A DNA stretch of 64,000 nucleotides from Paracoccus aminovorans (GTDB lineage: Bacteria; Pseudomonadota; Alphaproteobacteria; Rhodobacterales; Rhodobacteraceae): positions 144,822-208,821 of the forward strand of contig NZ_KQ955208.1 in NCBI RefSeq assembly GCF_001546115.1, read 5' to 3'. This document shows, piece after piece, positions 30,434-38,829 of this stretch. Below the pieces are notes generated by a model, which did no database searches, was not told the DNA's origin, and was given only the letters and a program-made list of their open reading frames with translations. A program made the translations under genes and the position numbers. Position 1 is the stretch's first letter; each line of letters begins with the position of its first letter.

Positions 30434-32734
30434 TTGGACGCAGCCGACCGCATCGCCCGCATCATCGCCCGGGAAATCAACGCAAGCCCTGCGCAGGTCG
30501 TTGCCGCGACCGGGCTTCTGGACGGCGGCGCCACGGTGCCCTTCGTCGCCCGCTACCGCAAGGAGGTGACGGGCGGCCTTGACGACACCCAGCTGCGCAA
30601 CCTGTCGGAACGGCTGGCCTATCTGCGCGAGCTCGAGGCGCGGCGCGGCGCGATCCTCGACTCCATCAAGGGGCAGGGCAAGCTGACCGAGGATCTGGCC
30701 CGCGCCATCGCGGGCGCCGAGACCAAGGCCGCGCTCGAGGACATCTATCTGCCCTTCAAGCCCAAGCGCCGCACCAAGGCGATGATCGCGCGCGAAAACG
30801 GGCTGGAGCCGCTGCTGCGCGCCATCCAGGCCGACCGTGCGTCGGCGCCCGAGACGCTGGCCGCCGCCTATCTGACCGAGACGGTGCCCGAGGTGAAGGC
30901 GGCACTGGACGGCGCCCGCGACATCCTGGTCGAGGAGCTGTCCGAAAACGCCGCCCTGCTGGGCCGGCTGCGCGAATTCATGCAGGCCGAGGCCATCGTC
31001 TCGGCGCGTGTGGTGCCGGGCAAGGAGCAGGCCGGCGCCAAGTTCAGCGACTATTTCGCCCATGCCGAGAAATGGTCCGCTATTCCCGCGCATCGCGCCC
31101 TGGCGATCCTGCGCGGCGTCAAGGAAGAGGTGCTGACGGTCGAGATCGCCCCCGAACCCGAGACCGGCGCGGCCCGGGCCGAGGGCATCGTCGCCCAGGC
31201 GCTGGGGCGGTTGGGCACCCTGCCGGGCGATGCCTGGCTGCGCAAGATGGCCGGCTGGTGCTGGCGGGTGCGGCTGTCGAACACCATGTACATCGACCTG
31301 CTGGCCGAGCTGCGCAGCCGCGCCCATGCCGAGGCGACCCGGGTTTTCGCCCGCAATCTCAAGGATCTGCTGCTGGCCTCGCCTGCCGGCCCGCGCCCGA
31401 CCATCGGCCTTGATCCCGGCATCCGCACCGGCGTCAAGCTGGCCGCCGTCGATGCGACCGGCAAGCTGGTCGAGACGGCGACGCTGTATCCATTTCCACC
31501 AAAATCCGACCTGCGCGGCGCCGAGGCCGCGCTGGCCGCCGCCATCCTGCGCCACAAGATCGAGCTGATCGCCATCGGCAACGGCACCGCCAGCCGCGAG
31601 ACCGAGCGCATGGTCGCCGATGTGCTGAAGCGCCTGCCCGAGGGGGTGAAGCCGCCGCTCAAAGTCATCGTCAGCGAGGCCGGCGCCTCGGTCTATTCGG
31701 CCTCCGAACTGGCGGCGCGCGAATTCCCCGACCTGGACGTGTCCCTGCGCGGTGCGGTCTCGATCGCGCGGCGCTTGCAGGATCCGCTGGCCGAACTGGT
31801 CAAGGTGCCGCCGGAATCGATCGGCGTCGGCCAGTATCAGCACGACGTCGACCAGCGCCAGCTGGCCCGCACGCTGGAGGCGGTGGTCGAGGATGCGGTG
31901 AACGCGGTGGGCGTCGACCTGAATACCGCCTCGGCGCCGCTGCTGGCGCATGTCGCGGGGCTGGGGCCGTCGCTGGCGCAGAACATCGTCGCCTGGCGCG
32001 ACCAGAACGGCGCCTTCCCCTCGCGCGCGGCGCTGAAGAAGGTGGCGGGGCTCGGGCCGCGCGCCTTTGAGCAATCCGCCGGCTTCCTGCGCATCCGCGA
32101 CGGGAAAGAGCCGCTCGACGCCTCCTCGGTCCACCCCGAGGCTTACGGCCTCGCGCGCCGGATCGTTGCCGCCTGCGGCCGCGACATCCGCCAGATCATG
32201 GGCCAGCCGCAGGCGCTGGCCGGGCTGCGCGCCGAAGCCTTCGTCGATGACAGCTTCGGCCTGCCGACGGTGCGCGACATCCTGGCCGAGCTGGAAAAGC
32301 CCGGCCGCGACCCGCGCCCGAGCTTCGTTACCGCGAGCTTTGCCGAGGGGATCGAGGACATCAAGGACTTGAGACCCGGCATGAGCCTGGAAGGGACGGT
32401 GACCAATGTCGCGGCCTTCGGCGCCTTTGTCGATATCGGCGTGCACCAGGACGGGCTGGTGCACATCAGCCAGCTCGCCGACCGTTTCGTCAAGGATCCC
32501 AACGAGGTGGTGAAGGTCGGCGACGTGGTCAAGGTGCGCGTGACCGAGGTGGACGTGGCCCGCAAGCGCATCGGCCTGACCATGCGCAAGGACGGCGGCG
32601 CGAGCGCGCGCGATGCGCAGGCCGAGCGTGCGCCCAAGGCGCAGCCCGGGCGGGGCCCGAAATCGGCCGGCCCCGCCAGCGGCGCGCCGGGCGCGTTGGG
32701 GGCGGCGCTGATGAATGCGCTGAAGAAGGGCTAG
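30434..32734 (+). CDS. tex: Tex family RNA-binding transcription accessory protein
   Basis: A 766-residue Tex protein, close to the usual 770-780. The order is: N-terminal helical Tex region, a YqgF/RNase H-like domain (TIGLDPGIRTGVKLAAVD near residue 320), helix-hairpin-helix repeats (DLNTASAPLLAHVAGLG and RAALKKVAGLG), and a C-terminal S1 RNA-binding domain (GMSLEGTVTNVAAFGAFVDI...GLVHISQLADRF). A TTG at 30434 is the best start, since it lies nine bases after AAAGGA and the family begins at this point; no nearby ATG fits. An IS481 relic abuts its stop codon. Confidence 0.93.
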   Translation: MDAADRIARIIAREINASPAQVVAATGLLDGGATVPFVARYRKEVTGGLDDTQLRNLSERLAYLRELEARRGAILDSIKGQGKLTEDLARAIAGAETKAALEDIYLPFKPKRRTKAMIARENGLEPLLRAIQADRASAPETLAAAYLTETVPEVKAALDGARDILVEELSENAALLGRLREFMQAEAIVSARVVPGKEQAGAKFSDYFAHAEKWSAIPAHRALAILRGVKEEVLTVEIAPEPETGAARAEGIVAQALGRLGTLPGDAWLRKMAGWCWRVRLSNTMYIDLLAELRSRAHAEATRVFARNLKDLLLASPAGPRPTIGLDPGIRTGVKLAAVDATGKLVETATLYPFPPKSDLRGAEAALAAAILRHKIELIAIGNGTASRETERMVADVLKRLPEGVKPPLKVIVSEAGASVYSASELAAREFPDLDVSLRGAVSIARRLQDPLAELVKVPPESIGVGQYQHDVDQRQLARTLEAVVEDAVNAVGVDLNTASAPLLAHVAGLGPSLAQNIVAWRDQNGAFPSRAALKKVAGLGPRAFEQSAGFLRIRDGKEPLDASSVHPEAYGLARRIVAACGRDIRQIMGQPQALAGLRAEAFVDDSFGLPTVRDILAELEKPGRDPRPSFVTASFAEGIEDIKDLRPGMSLEGTVTNVAAFGAFVDIGVHQDGLVHISQLADRFVKDPNEVVKVGDVVKVRVTEVDVARKRIGLTMRKDGGASARDAQAERAPKAQPGRGPKSAGPASGAPGALGAALMNALKKG

Positions 32735-33700
32735 TTGTTCAGTCCCGGCATCTGGTGGATCGGATTGACGATGAATCTGTCTGGCTCTGAAGTCCGGATC
32801 TTGCAGATGTATTCGTAGGGTGTAAGGCCATTGAGCGTCTTGAGCCGACGAGCGAGGTTACAGGCGGCGATGAAGTCGTCGAGGTGCGTTCGCAGCTGAT
32901 CATGGTTGTCGTAATGGAAGCGCTTGACGTTAAGCGGGAAAACGACCCCCGGATCGTTTTCTGATCCGCTTCACCCCCTTGATCGTGCGGTTCATCCGCT
33001 CGACCTGGGCGTTGGTCCAAGGATGCTTTACCTTCGTCAGCCTGTGCTCGATGCCATGTTCACGGCACACCCGGCCGAGGATGTGCTCGAAGGCCGTCGT
33101 GTCACAACTCCGGTTTGCGAACTGTATGCCATTGTCGGTCAGCACCTTATGCAGCCGGTAAGGCACTGCGCTGAGGTCGCGCAGGAACTGGGCCGCAGCC
33201 ATCTTGCCGGCCTTCTGGACAAGGCGGACACAGGCGAACTTGCTGGTTCCATCAATCGCCACAAAGAGATACAGCTTGCCTTCGGCGGTCTGCAGCTCCG
33301 CGATGTCGATGTGAAAGAAGCCCATGGGGTAACGCCTTCTGGCGCTTCGGCTTGTCACCCTCCACGTCCGGCAGGCGCGATATTCCATGCCGCTGCAGGC
33401 AGCGCTGCAAGGCCGAGCGCGTCAGATGTGGTATCGTTGCAGGGCCTAGAGACAGTCATCCAAGGGGAGCAGCCTGTGGCGCCTGAACGCCACAACCATC
33501 GCATTCGGGCGGTCATTCGAACCAGCGGCATTCGCGCCCTCATTCCTGCGCGCTCAGTGTCGTGGATCGTGGCTCCTTCGGCCCCGTTTTCATATCCTAG
33601 ACGGTCGTCCGCTTGCGCCACTTCGCCATCGTCTTCGCGTTGATGCCCGGTTCTCGGCTCAGCGTCGCGAGCGAAGCGTGCGATCATTCGGGCCAGCCCT
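32735..33700 (-). pseudogene. IS481-family transposase remnant
   Basis: Minus-strand fragments cover the whole IS481 transposase but in several frames: INAKTMAKWRKRT (near 33630), IPHLTRSALQRCLQRHGI then SRLPDVEGDKPKRQ (near 33440-33350), and a readable core from 33388 with the DDE residues in FHIDIAEL, VLTDNGIQF and TNAQVERMNRTIK. After NRTIK a palindromic insertion shifts the frame, and KRFHYDNHDQLRTHLDDFIA to IRTSEPDRFIVNPIHQMPG completes the C-terminus. Stops also lie in the N-terminal part. Its end abuts the tex stop codon. Terminal repeats could not be defined. Confidence 0.82.
32931..32976. repeat. palindromic mini-insertion, copy 2
   Basis: About 45 bp absent from the intact IS481 family. 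The core GAAAACGA (32938-32945) pairs with TCGTTTTC (32954-32961) around CCCCCGGA, and outer arms AAGCGG/CCGCTT extend it. The right edge reads CTTCACCCC, as in copy 1 at 8758-8828. Confidence 0.55.
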
Positions 33701-33712
33701 CGGATCAAACAG

Positions 33713-34543
33713 CTAGAGGGTCAGAAGCGCCGCGCGGAAATCGGGGTCGGTCAGGACCACCTCTTTGCTGCCGAGTTCGGCGCCGCGCTTGAGGGCGCGG
33801 GCCGTCTGGACCTGGGCAAAGTCCACCGCCTGGGGCAGGGGCCGGCCTCGGCCCAGGGCGGCGGTGACGAGGCCGGCGAACAGATCGCCCGTCCCCGCCA
33901 TCGCCAGCGGCAGATGCGCCGTCGGGTGGCGGCTGAGGCCCGAGGGGCCGTGGATGACGCTTTCCAGCATGCCTTCGGCCGTTTCGCGCAGCCGGCAGCC
34001 GGTCACGATCAGTTCTGCGCCGGGCGCCATGCGCAAGGCTTGGGCCACGCGGGGAATATCGGCCAGTTCGGCGACGGGCTGCCCGGTCAGATGTGCGACC
34101 TCGAACGGGTTCGGAGAGGCGATGTCGGCCAGCGGCAGCAGCCGGTCCCGAAAGATGTCGGCGATGGCGCGCGGGACATACAGGCCGGGCAGTTCATCCC
34201 CCATGACCGGATCGCAGTAATAGCGCAGGCGCGGGTTCGCCGCCTTGGCGCGGGCGACGAAATCGGCCAGCAGGCCCGCCACCTCGACCGAGCCGATATA
34301 GCCCGAAAGCAGGAAATCGGCACGCTGCGGCAACTCGCGGTCCCACAGGCCCTGCAGCAGCTCCGCGAAGAAATCCGCCGGCAGCGGCCGGCCGCGCAGG
34401 GTGGGATAATCCGGCGTGTTGGAAAAGATCACCGTCGGCACCGGCGCGACCTCGAGCCCCGCCGCCAGCATCGGAAAGACGGCGGCGGAATTGCCGACAT
34501 GGCCCATGACCACCTGGCTCTGGATCGAGATCACCAGGCTCAT
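33713..34543 (-). CDS. pdxY: pyridoxal kinase, PdxY type
   Basis: A 276-residue ribokinase-fold kinase that phosphorylates pyridoxal in vitamin B6 salvage. PdxY/PdxK landmarks are SIQSQVVMGHVGNSAA at residues 6-21, NTPDYPTLRGRPLP, YYCDPVMGDE, SPNPFEVAHLTG, and the phosphate-binding GTGDLFAGL with the catalytic Asp near residue 220. The start overlaps the stop of the MOSC gene (ATGA-type overlap at 34540-34543), so the two are translated in sequence. Downstream lies the IS481 relic, without a visible terminator. Confidence 0.92.
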   Translation of the reverse strand: MSLVISIQSQVVMGHVGNSAAVFPMLAAGLEVAPVPTVIFSNTPDYPTLRGRPLPADFFAELLQGLWDRELPQRADFLLSGYIGSVEVAGLLADFVARAKAANPRLRYYCDPVMGDELPGLYVPRAIADIFRDRLLPLADIASPNPFEVAHLTGQPVAELADIPRVAQALRMAPGAELIVTGCRLRETAEGMLESVIHGPSGLSRHPTAHLPLAMAGTGDLFAGLVTAALGRGRPLPQAVDFAQVQTARALKRGAELGSKEVVLTDPDFRAALLTL

Positions 34544-35304
34544 GCGCGGCCCTCGAGCCGGCGCGACCAGTCCTCGACCCGGCCGCTCTCCAGCCGGCGG
34601 ACGGCATAGCGGCGCCAGCCCTCGGCCAGCACCTCGAGTGCGGCGATGCCCTGCAATTCGGCCAGGTTCATGCGATCGACGTAAAGCGCGCGCCACAGCC
34701 GGGCCAGGGACCACTCGGGCGCCATGCGGTCGATCCGCTCGATGCGGTCTCCGGGCGCGACGACCCCCGGTTCCAGCACGCGGTAATACCAGCCGGTGCG
34801 GCCGCTGTCCTGCACCCGGCGCGCCATGTCCGCCACGCCGAAGCGCCGTGACAGCTTCCAGCACGGCTGCCGCCCCTGGCTGACCTGGACCAGGGCCGAG
34901 CCCAGCCGGAAGACGTCGCCAACCGCCACATCCGCCTCGGTCAGCCCCCGCGTCGAGATATTCTCGCCGAAGGCCCCGGGCGCCCCGAGCAATTCTTTCT
35001 TGGAGAAATATCCCACGGGGGTCCGGGGGTGTGAAACCCCCGGTATCTCGCGGGTCCGGGGGTGTGAAACCCCCGGCGCCAAGGCTGCCAGTTCCTGTGC
35101 CCAGCCCGCATAGTGATCGAAGGCATAATGATGCACCGCCTTCTCGGGGCCGCCATGCACGCGGCGGTCGGCCTGCTCGTCGCCTTCGAATCCCTGCGGG
35201 CCAAGCCGCAGCGGCCGGTCGACGGGATGCTTGTCGATGCCGCTGGTCTGGTCGGAGCCGGGCAGGGGGGCGGCCTTGCCGACAAGCAGGGTGATCTCGG
35301 CCAT
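34540..35304 (-). CDS. MOSC-domain protein, YiiM-like, with a REP-derived insertion
   Basis: A 254-residue MOSC protein. DRRVHGGPEKAVHHYAFDHY and the Cys-containing QGRQPCWKL are the conserved MOSC/YiiM elements; members act on molybdenum-cofactor sulfur chemistry or detoxify hydroxylated purines. Unusually, about 30 residues between AALA and LLGAPGAFGENIST are encoded by an extragenic-type palindromic repeat: PGVSHPRT occurs twice, followed by VGYFSKKE. The DNA repeat has a 33-bp period, which keeps the frame. Whether the protein still works is unknown. It is the first gene of the MOSC-pdxY pair. Confidence 0.88.
   Translation of the reverse strand: MAEITLLVGKAAPLPGSDQTSGIDKHPVDRPLRLGPQGFEGDEQADRRVHGGPEKAVHHYAFDHYAGWAQELAALAPGVSHPRTREIPGVSHPRTPVGYFSKKELLGAPGAFGENISTRGLTEADVAVGDVFRLGSALVQVSQGRQPCWKLSRRFGVADMARRVQDSGRTGWYYRVLEPGVVAPGDRIERIDRMAPEWSLARLWRALYVDRMNLAELQGIAALEVLAEGWRRYAVRRLESGRVEDWSRRLEGRA
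34991..35076. repeat. REP-like repeat inserted in frame in the MOSC gene
   Basis: Two identical 25-bp units, 35019-35043 and 35052-35076, are separated by 8 bp. Each contains the hairpin CCGGGGGT-GTGAA-ACCCCCGG. The adjacent GGAGAAATATCCCACGGGGG is the usual companion of this repeat in Rhodobacteraceae intergenic regions, as far as I recall. Confidence 0.8.
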
Positions 35305-35449
35305 GGCGCGTGCCTTTCGCTTGGATGCGGCCAGATTAGCGCAAGGCGCGGCAGGCTCAAGCCGGGCGGGTGCTGCGGCACATTGTCCCTTTCCCGGCGC
35401 GGGGTTTTCTGCCATCCCCAAGGGACAGGACCGCTTTCGCGCAGGAACC

Positions 35450-35851
35450 ATGACCCCCAGGGCCCGGCATCGCCAAGGCAGCATCACCCGCCGACTGACG
35501 GTCTGGCTGGCCGTGCTGCCGTTCCTGCTGGCCTCGCTGATCGTGCCGGGCAACATGCTTGCCCGCGATGCCGCCGGCGGCGTGACCGTCGTGCTCTGCG
35601 CCGGCGGCGACATGGTCGAGATGGTGATGGCCGCCGACGGCAGCATCAAGCCGGCGCAATCCCCCGACGGCGACCAGCATCCCTGCCACTGGGCGCCGCA
35701 TAACCAGCCGCTGCTGCAGGCCGCGCCGACAGCCGCCCTGCCGCCAGTGCCGCAGCCGCATCGCATCGCGCGGGCGGCGGAACGACCCGGGCATCTGCAT
35801 CGCGCGGTGGTGCGCGCCGCCCCGGCTCGGGGGCCGCCGAGCCTCGTCTGA
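35450..35851 (+). CDS. DUF2946-like small secreted or membrane protein
   Basis: A 133-residue protein with an N-terminal hydrophobic segment (LTVWLAVLPFLLASLIVPGN), either a signal sequence or an anchor. The following part (VTVVLCAGGDMVEMVM, then GDQHPCHWAPHNQ) has the LC...PC pattern of DUF2946 proteins, which cluster with copper-handling genes. The tail is proline-, alanine- and histidine-rich. It lies 66 bases upstream of the YcnI-PCuAC gene in the same direction. A GCAGGAACC ribosome site precedes the ATG. Family assignment is moderate. Confidence 0.7.
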   Translation: MTPRARHRQGSITRRLTVWLAVLPFLLASLIVPGNMLARDAAGGVTVVLCAGGDMVEMVMAADGSIKPAQSPDGDQHPCHWAPHNQPLLQAAPTAALPPVPQPHRIARAAERPGHLHRAVVRAAPARGPPSLV

Positions 35852-35917
35852 CCGACACCGCAGACCGACCTGCCGCCGCCCATGCGGCGCGGCCCACCCC
35901 GTCAGACGAGAATCATC

Positions 35918-36883
35918 ATGCAAAATCACATCCTTGGCGCCCTCTGCGCCGCGACCCTGGGCCTTGCCGCCGTGCCGGCCCTGGCCCATGCCACGCTGGA
36001 AGCGGCCCAGACTCCGGCCGGCGCCGCCTATCGCGCGGTCATCCGCATCGGCCATGGCTGCGACGGCCAGGCCACACAGGCGCTGCGGGTCGACCTGCCC
36101 GAAGGCTTCTACAACGCCAAGCCGATGCCCAAGGCCGGCTGGACGCTGGAAACCATCAAGGGCGCCTATGCCAAGCCCTTCGACAACCACGGCACGCCGA
36201 TGACCGAAGGCACGCGCCAGGTGGTCTGGTCGGGCGGCGAGTTGCAGGACGACTGGTATGACGAATTCGTCATCCGCGGCACCGTCGGCAAGGACGTGGC
36301 GCCGGGCACGGTGCTGTATTTCCCGACCGTGCAGGAATGCGCCTCGGCCAAGGCGGACTGGACCGATGTCTCGGGCAACGAGGAACTGCCCAACCCCGCG
36401 CCCGCGGTCACGGTGACCAAGGCCAAGGCCGGCGGCCATGGCCATGCCCCGGCCGCCGCGCCGGTGGTGCTGGGCACGCTGAAGATCAGCGGCGCCTATG
36501 CGCGCGCGACGCCGCCCGGCGCACCCGTCGGCGGCGCCTTCCTGACCATCGCCAACAGCGGTGCCGAGGACCGGTTGGTCGCCGTCAGCGCGCCCCAGAT
36601 CACCGACGACGCCCAGATCCACGAAATGGCGATGCAGGGCGAGGTGACGCAGATGCGCGCACTGCCCGACGGCCTGGCCATCCCCGCCGGCGGCACGGTC
36701 GAGTTGAAACCCGGCGGCTATCACATCATGTTCATGGATCTGAAGAAGCCGCTGGCCGAGGGCGAGACCCTGGCGGTCACGCTGGAGTTCGAAAAGGCCG
36801 GGCCGGTCGAGCTGCCGATGACGGTGGGTCCGATGGGTTCGGGCAAGCATGACGCGAAAGGAGGCGGACATGGCGAGCACTGA
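35918..36883 (+). CDS. YcnI (DUF1775)-PCuAC fusion copper chaperone
   Basis: A 321-residue periplasmic copper protein joining two domains that are separate genes in many bacteria. The signal peptide ends ...AVPALA, so the mature protein begins with His24 (HATLEAAQ), the copper-binding N-terminal His of YcnI. After a His-rich linker (AGGHGHAPAAA) comes a PCuAC domain with the H-x-M...M...H-x-M ligand set: IHEMAM, VTQMRA and GYHIMFM. A further His tail (GGGHGEH) ends the protein. PCuAC delivers Cu(I) to the CuA site of cytochrome oxidase. The gene overlaps sco by 14 bases. Confidence 0.9.
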   Translation: MQNHILGALCAATLGLAAVPALAHATLEAAQTPAGAAYRAVIRIGHGCDGQATQALRVDLPEGFYNAKPMPKAGWTLETIKGAYAKPFDNHGTPMTEGTRQVVWSGGELQDDWYDEFVIRGTVGKDVAPGTVLYFPTVQECASAKADWTDVSGNEELPNPAPAVTVTKAKAGGHGHAPAAAPVVLGTLKISGAYARATPPGAPVGGAFLTIANSGAEDRLVAVSAPQITDDAQIHEMAMQGEVTQMRALPDGLAIPAGGTVELKPGGYHIMFMDLKKPLAEGETLAVTLEFEKAGPVELPMTVGPMGSGKHDAKGGGHGEH

Positions 36884-37490
36884 TCGCGGCGGATCGCTGC
36901 GCAAGCTGCGTTACCTGCTCTGGACGCTGGTGGTGGTGGCGCTGGGGATCGTGGGCTGGACGCAGGTCGTCTCGCCCCGGCTGACGCAGCTTTCGGACAC
37001 CGGCACCGCCGCCCTGGGGCGCGGCGACTATCGCCTGCAGGCCACCGACGGCAGCGAATTCAGCCAGGCGGCGCTGAAGGGCAAGGCCTCGGCGGTGTTC
37101 TTCGGCTTCACCCATTGCCCGGACGTCTGCCCGACCACGCTGGGCGATGTCACCGGCTGGCGCGAGGAACTGGGCCCTGATGCCGACAAGCTGCGGGTGT
37201 TCTTCGTCACCGTGGACCCCGAGCGCGACTCGGTCGAGACGCTGCGCGACTATGTCTCCTGGGCGCCGGGGGTGATCGGCGTCTCGGGCAGCCCGGAGGA
37301 GGTCGCCAAGGCGGTCAAGGCCTTCCGCATCTATGCCCGCAAGGTGCCGCAAGACGGCGGCGGCTACAGCATGGACCATTCCTCGACCATGCTGCTCTTC
37401 GACGATCAGGGCGAATATGCCGGGCTGATCGGCTATCGCGAGGATCCCGAGCGCGCCATGGCCAGCCTGCGCGCGCTGCTCAAGGGCTGA
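36870..37490 (+). CDS. Sco1/SenC-family copper chaperone
   Basis: A 206-residue membrane-anchored thioredoxin-fold protein. One helix (LLWTLVVVALGIVGWTQV) anchors it with the domain in the periplasm. The copper ligands are the two Cys in THCPDVCPTT (Cys83, Cys87) and His170 in YSMDHSST. Sco proteins metallate or reduce the CuA site of aa3-type oxidases together with PCuAC, which the upstream gene encodes. The ATG used has a perfect AAAGGAGG site; translation begins inside the end of the preceding gene. Confidence 0.94.
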   Translation: MASTDRGGSLRKLRYLLWTLVVVALGIVGWTQVVSPRLTQLSDTGTAALGRGDYRLQATDGSEFSQAALKGKASAVFFGFTHCPDVCPTTLGDVTGWREELGPDADKLRVFFVTVDPERDSVETLRDYVSWAPGVIGVSGSPEEVAKAVKAFRIYARKVPQDGGGYSMDHSSTMLLFDDQGEYAGLIGYREDPERAMASLRALLKG

Positions 37491-37590
37491 GTGTCGGCGC
37501 CGGGGCTGTCCCGGCGTCAACCCCGCCGATTTCGCGTGACGGCGCTGCACCCGCGCTCTAGCGTCCGCCTGTCGGGTCGGGAGGGATGAC

Positions 37591-38769
37591 GTGTCGGTGA
37601 GTGTTGAGGACTGGGCGGCCGAGGTCGCGGACATCGCCGCCATCGACGAGATTCTCGAGGTCATCTGCCAGCTCACCGGGCTGGGCGTCGTCGCCGTGGC
37701 GCATGTCACCCGCGACCGCTGGATGGCCTGCAATGCCCGGGACCGGATCGGCTTCGGCCTGGCGTCCGGCACCGAGCTGCCGCTGGCGCAGACCTTCTGC
37801 CAGGGCGTCTGCGCAACCGGCGATGCGGTGATCTTCGACGATGCGCCGAACGACCCGGTCTATTCCGTGCACCCGCTGCCGGGACAATACGGCATCGTCA
37901 GCTATATCTCGGTGCCGATCACCCTGCCGGACGGCCTGGTCTTCGGCACGCTCTGCGGCTTCGACGCCCGCCCCAACCGGCTGCGCGACAGCGCCGTGCC
38001 CGGCCTGTTCGGGCTGTTCGCCCAGCTCATCGCCCGCCATATCGAGGATCGCCGCGCGCTGCGGGCCAGCCGGCAGGAGCTGGCCGAAACGCGCGAGACC
38101 GCCCGGCTGCGCGAGCAGTTCCTGGCCGTGCTGGGCCACGACCTGCGCAATCCCTTGGCGGCGCTGCGGGCCGGCACCAATATCCTGGGCCGCGGCAACC
38201 TGGACGACGAGCAGCGCGAGCTGGTCGATGCCATGCGCCAGACCACCGAGCGCATGGCCCAGCTGGTCGAGAACCTGCTGGACCTGGCGCGCGGCCGGCT
38301 GGCGGGCGGCATCCGCATCGACCCGGCCAGCGACGTGCCGCTGACCCGGACGCTGGGCGCGGTGCTGGACGAGATCGCCCGCGCCCATCCCGAGCGCCGG
38401 ATCGAGACCGACCTGCACATCGCGGCCGAGCCGGCGGTCGACCCGCTGCGTTTTGCGCAGATGTTTTCCAACCTGCTCGGCAATGCGGTGACGCATGGCT
38501 GCCCCGACACGCCGATCCGCGTCAGCGCCGCCAGCGTGGCCGGGCGGTTCGAGCTTTCGGTCGCGAATGGCGGCCAGCCGATCCCGGCCGAGGCGCAGGA
38601 GCGGCTGTTCCAGCCGTATTTCCGCCAGGACGGCGCGGTCCATGGCGGGCTGGGACTGGGGCTTTACATCGCCGCGCAGATCGCGCGGGCGCATGGCGGG
38701 TCGCTGAGCGTGCAATCGTCCGAGGCCGAGACGCGCTTCACCTTCTCGATGCCGCTCGCCTCGGGCTGA
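37591..38769 (+). CDS. GAF-domain sensor histidine kinase
   Basis: A 392-residue cytoplasmic histidine kinase without transmembrane segments. Residues 20-160 form a GAF domain (VAHVTRDRWMACNARDRIGF, then YISVPITLPDGLVFGTLCGF). The H box is VLGHDLRNPLAAL with the phosphorylated His near residue 182. N, G1 and G2 boxes follow: MFSNLLGNAVTHG, ELSVANGGQPIP and GGLGLGLYIAAQI. The start is GTG with GGAGGGATGAC ahead of it. No response regulator lies nearby, and the ligand of the GAF domain, which may be light, redox state or a metabolite, is unknown. Confidence 0.92.
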   Translation: MSVSVEDWAAEVADIAAIDEILEVICQLTGLGVVAVAHVTRDRWMACNARDRIGFGLASGTELPLAQTFCQGVCATGDAVIFDDAPNDPVYSVHPLPGQYGIVSYISVPITLPDGLVFGTLCGFDARPNRLRDSAVPGLFGLFAQLIARHIEDRRALRASRQELAETRETARLREQFLAVLGHDLRNPLAALRAGTNILGRGNLDDEQRELVDAMRQTTERMAQLVENLLDLARGRLAGGIRIDPASDVPLTRTLGAVLDEIARAHPERRIETDLHIAAEPAVDPLRFAQMFSNLLGNAVTHGCPDTPIRVSAASVAGRFELSVANGGQPIPAEAQERLFQPYFRQDGAVHGGLGLGLYIAAQIARAHGGSLSVQSSEAETRFTFSMPLASG

Positions 38770-38829
38770 TGCCCCATTGTTCGCGGGCCGGCCGCCGTGC
38801 TAATCCGCGCCGCGAGAACGGAGGCGGGT

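Noticed and set aside
35019..35076. Possible short CRISPR array
   Set aside because: Only two repeat units, an 8-bp separation and strong hairpins; it is a REP-like element, and no cas gene is in the window.
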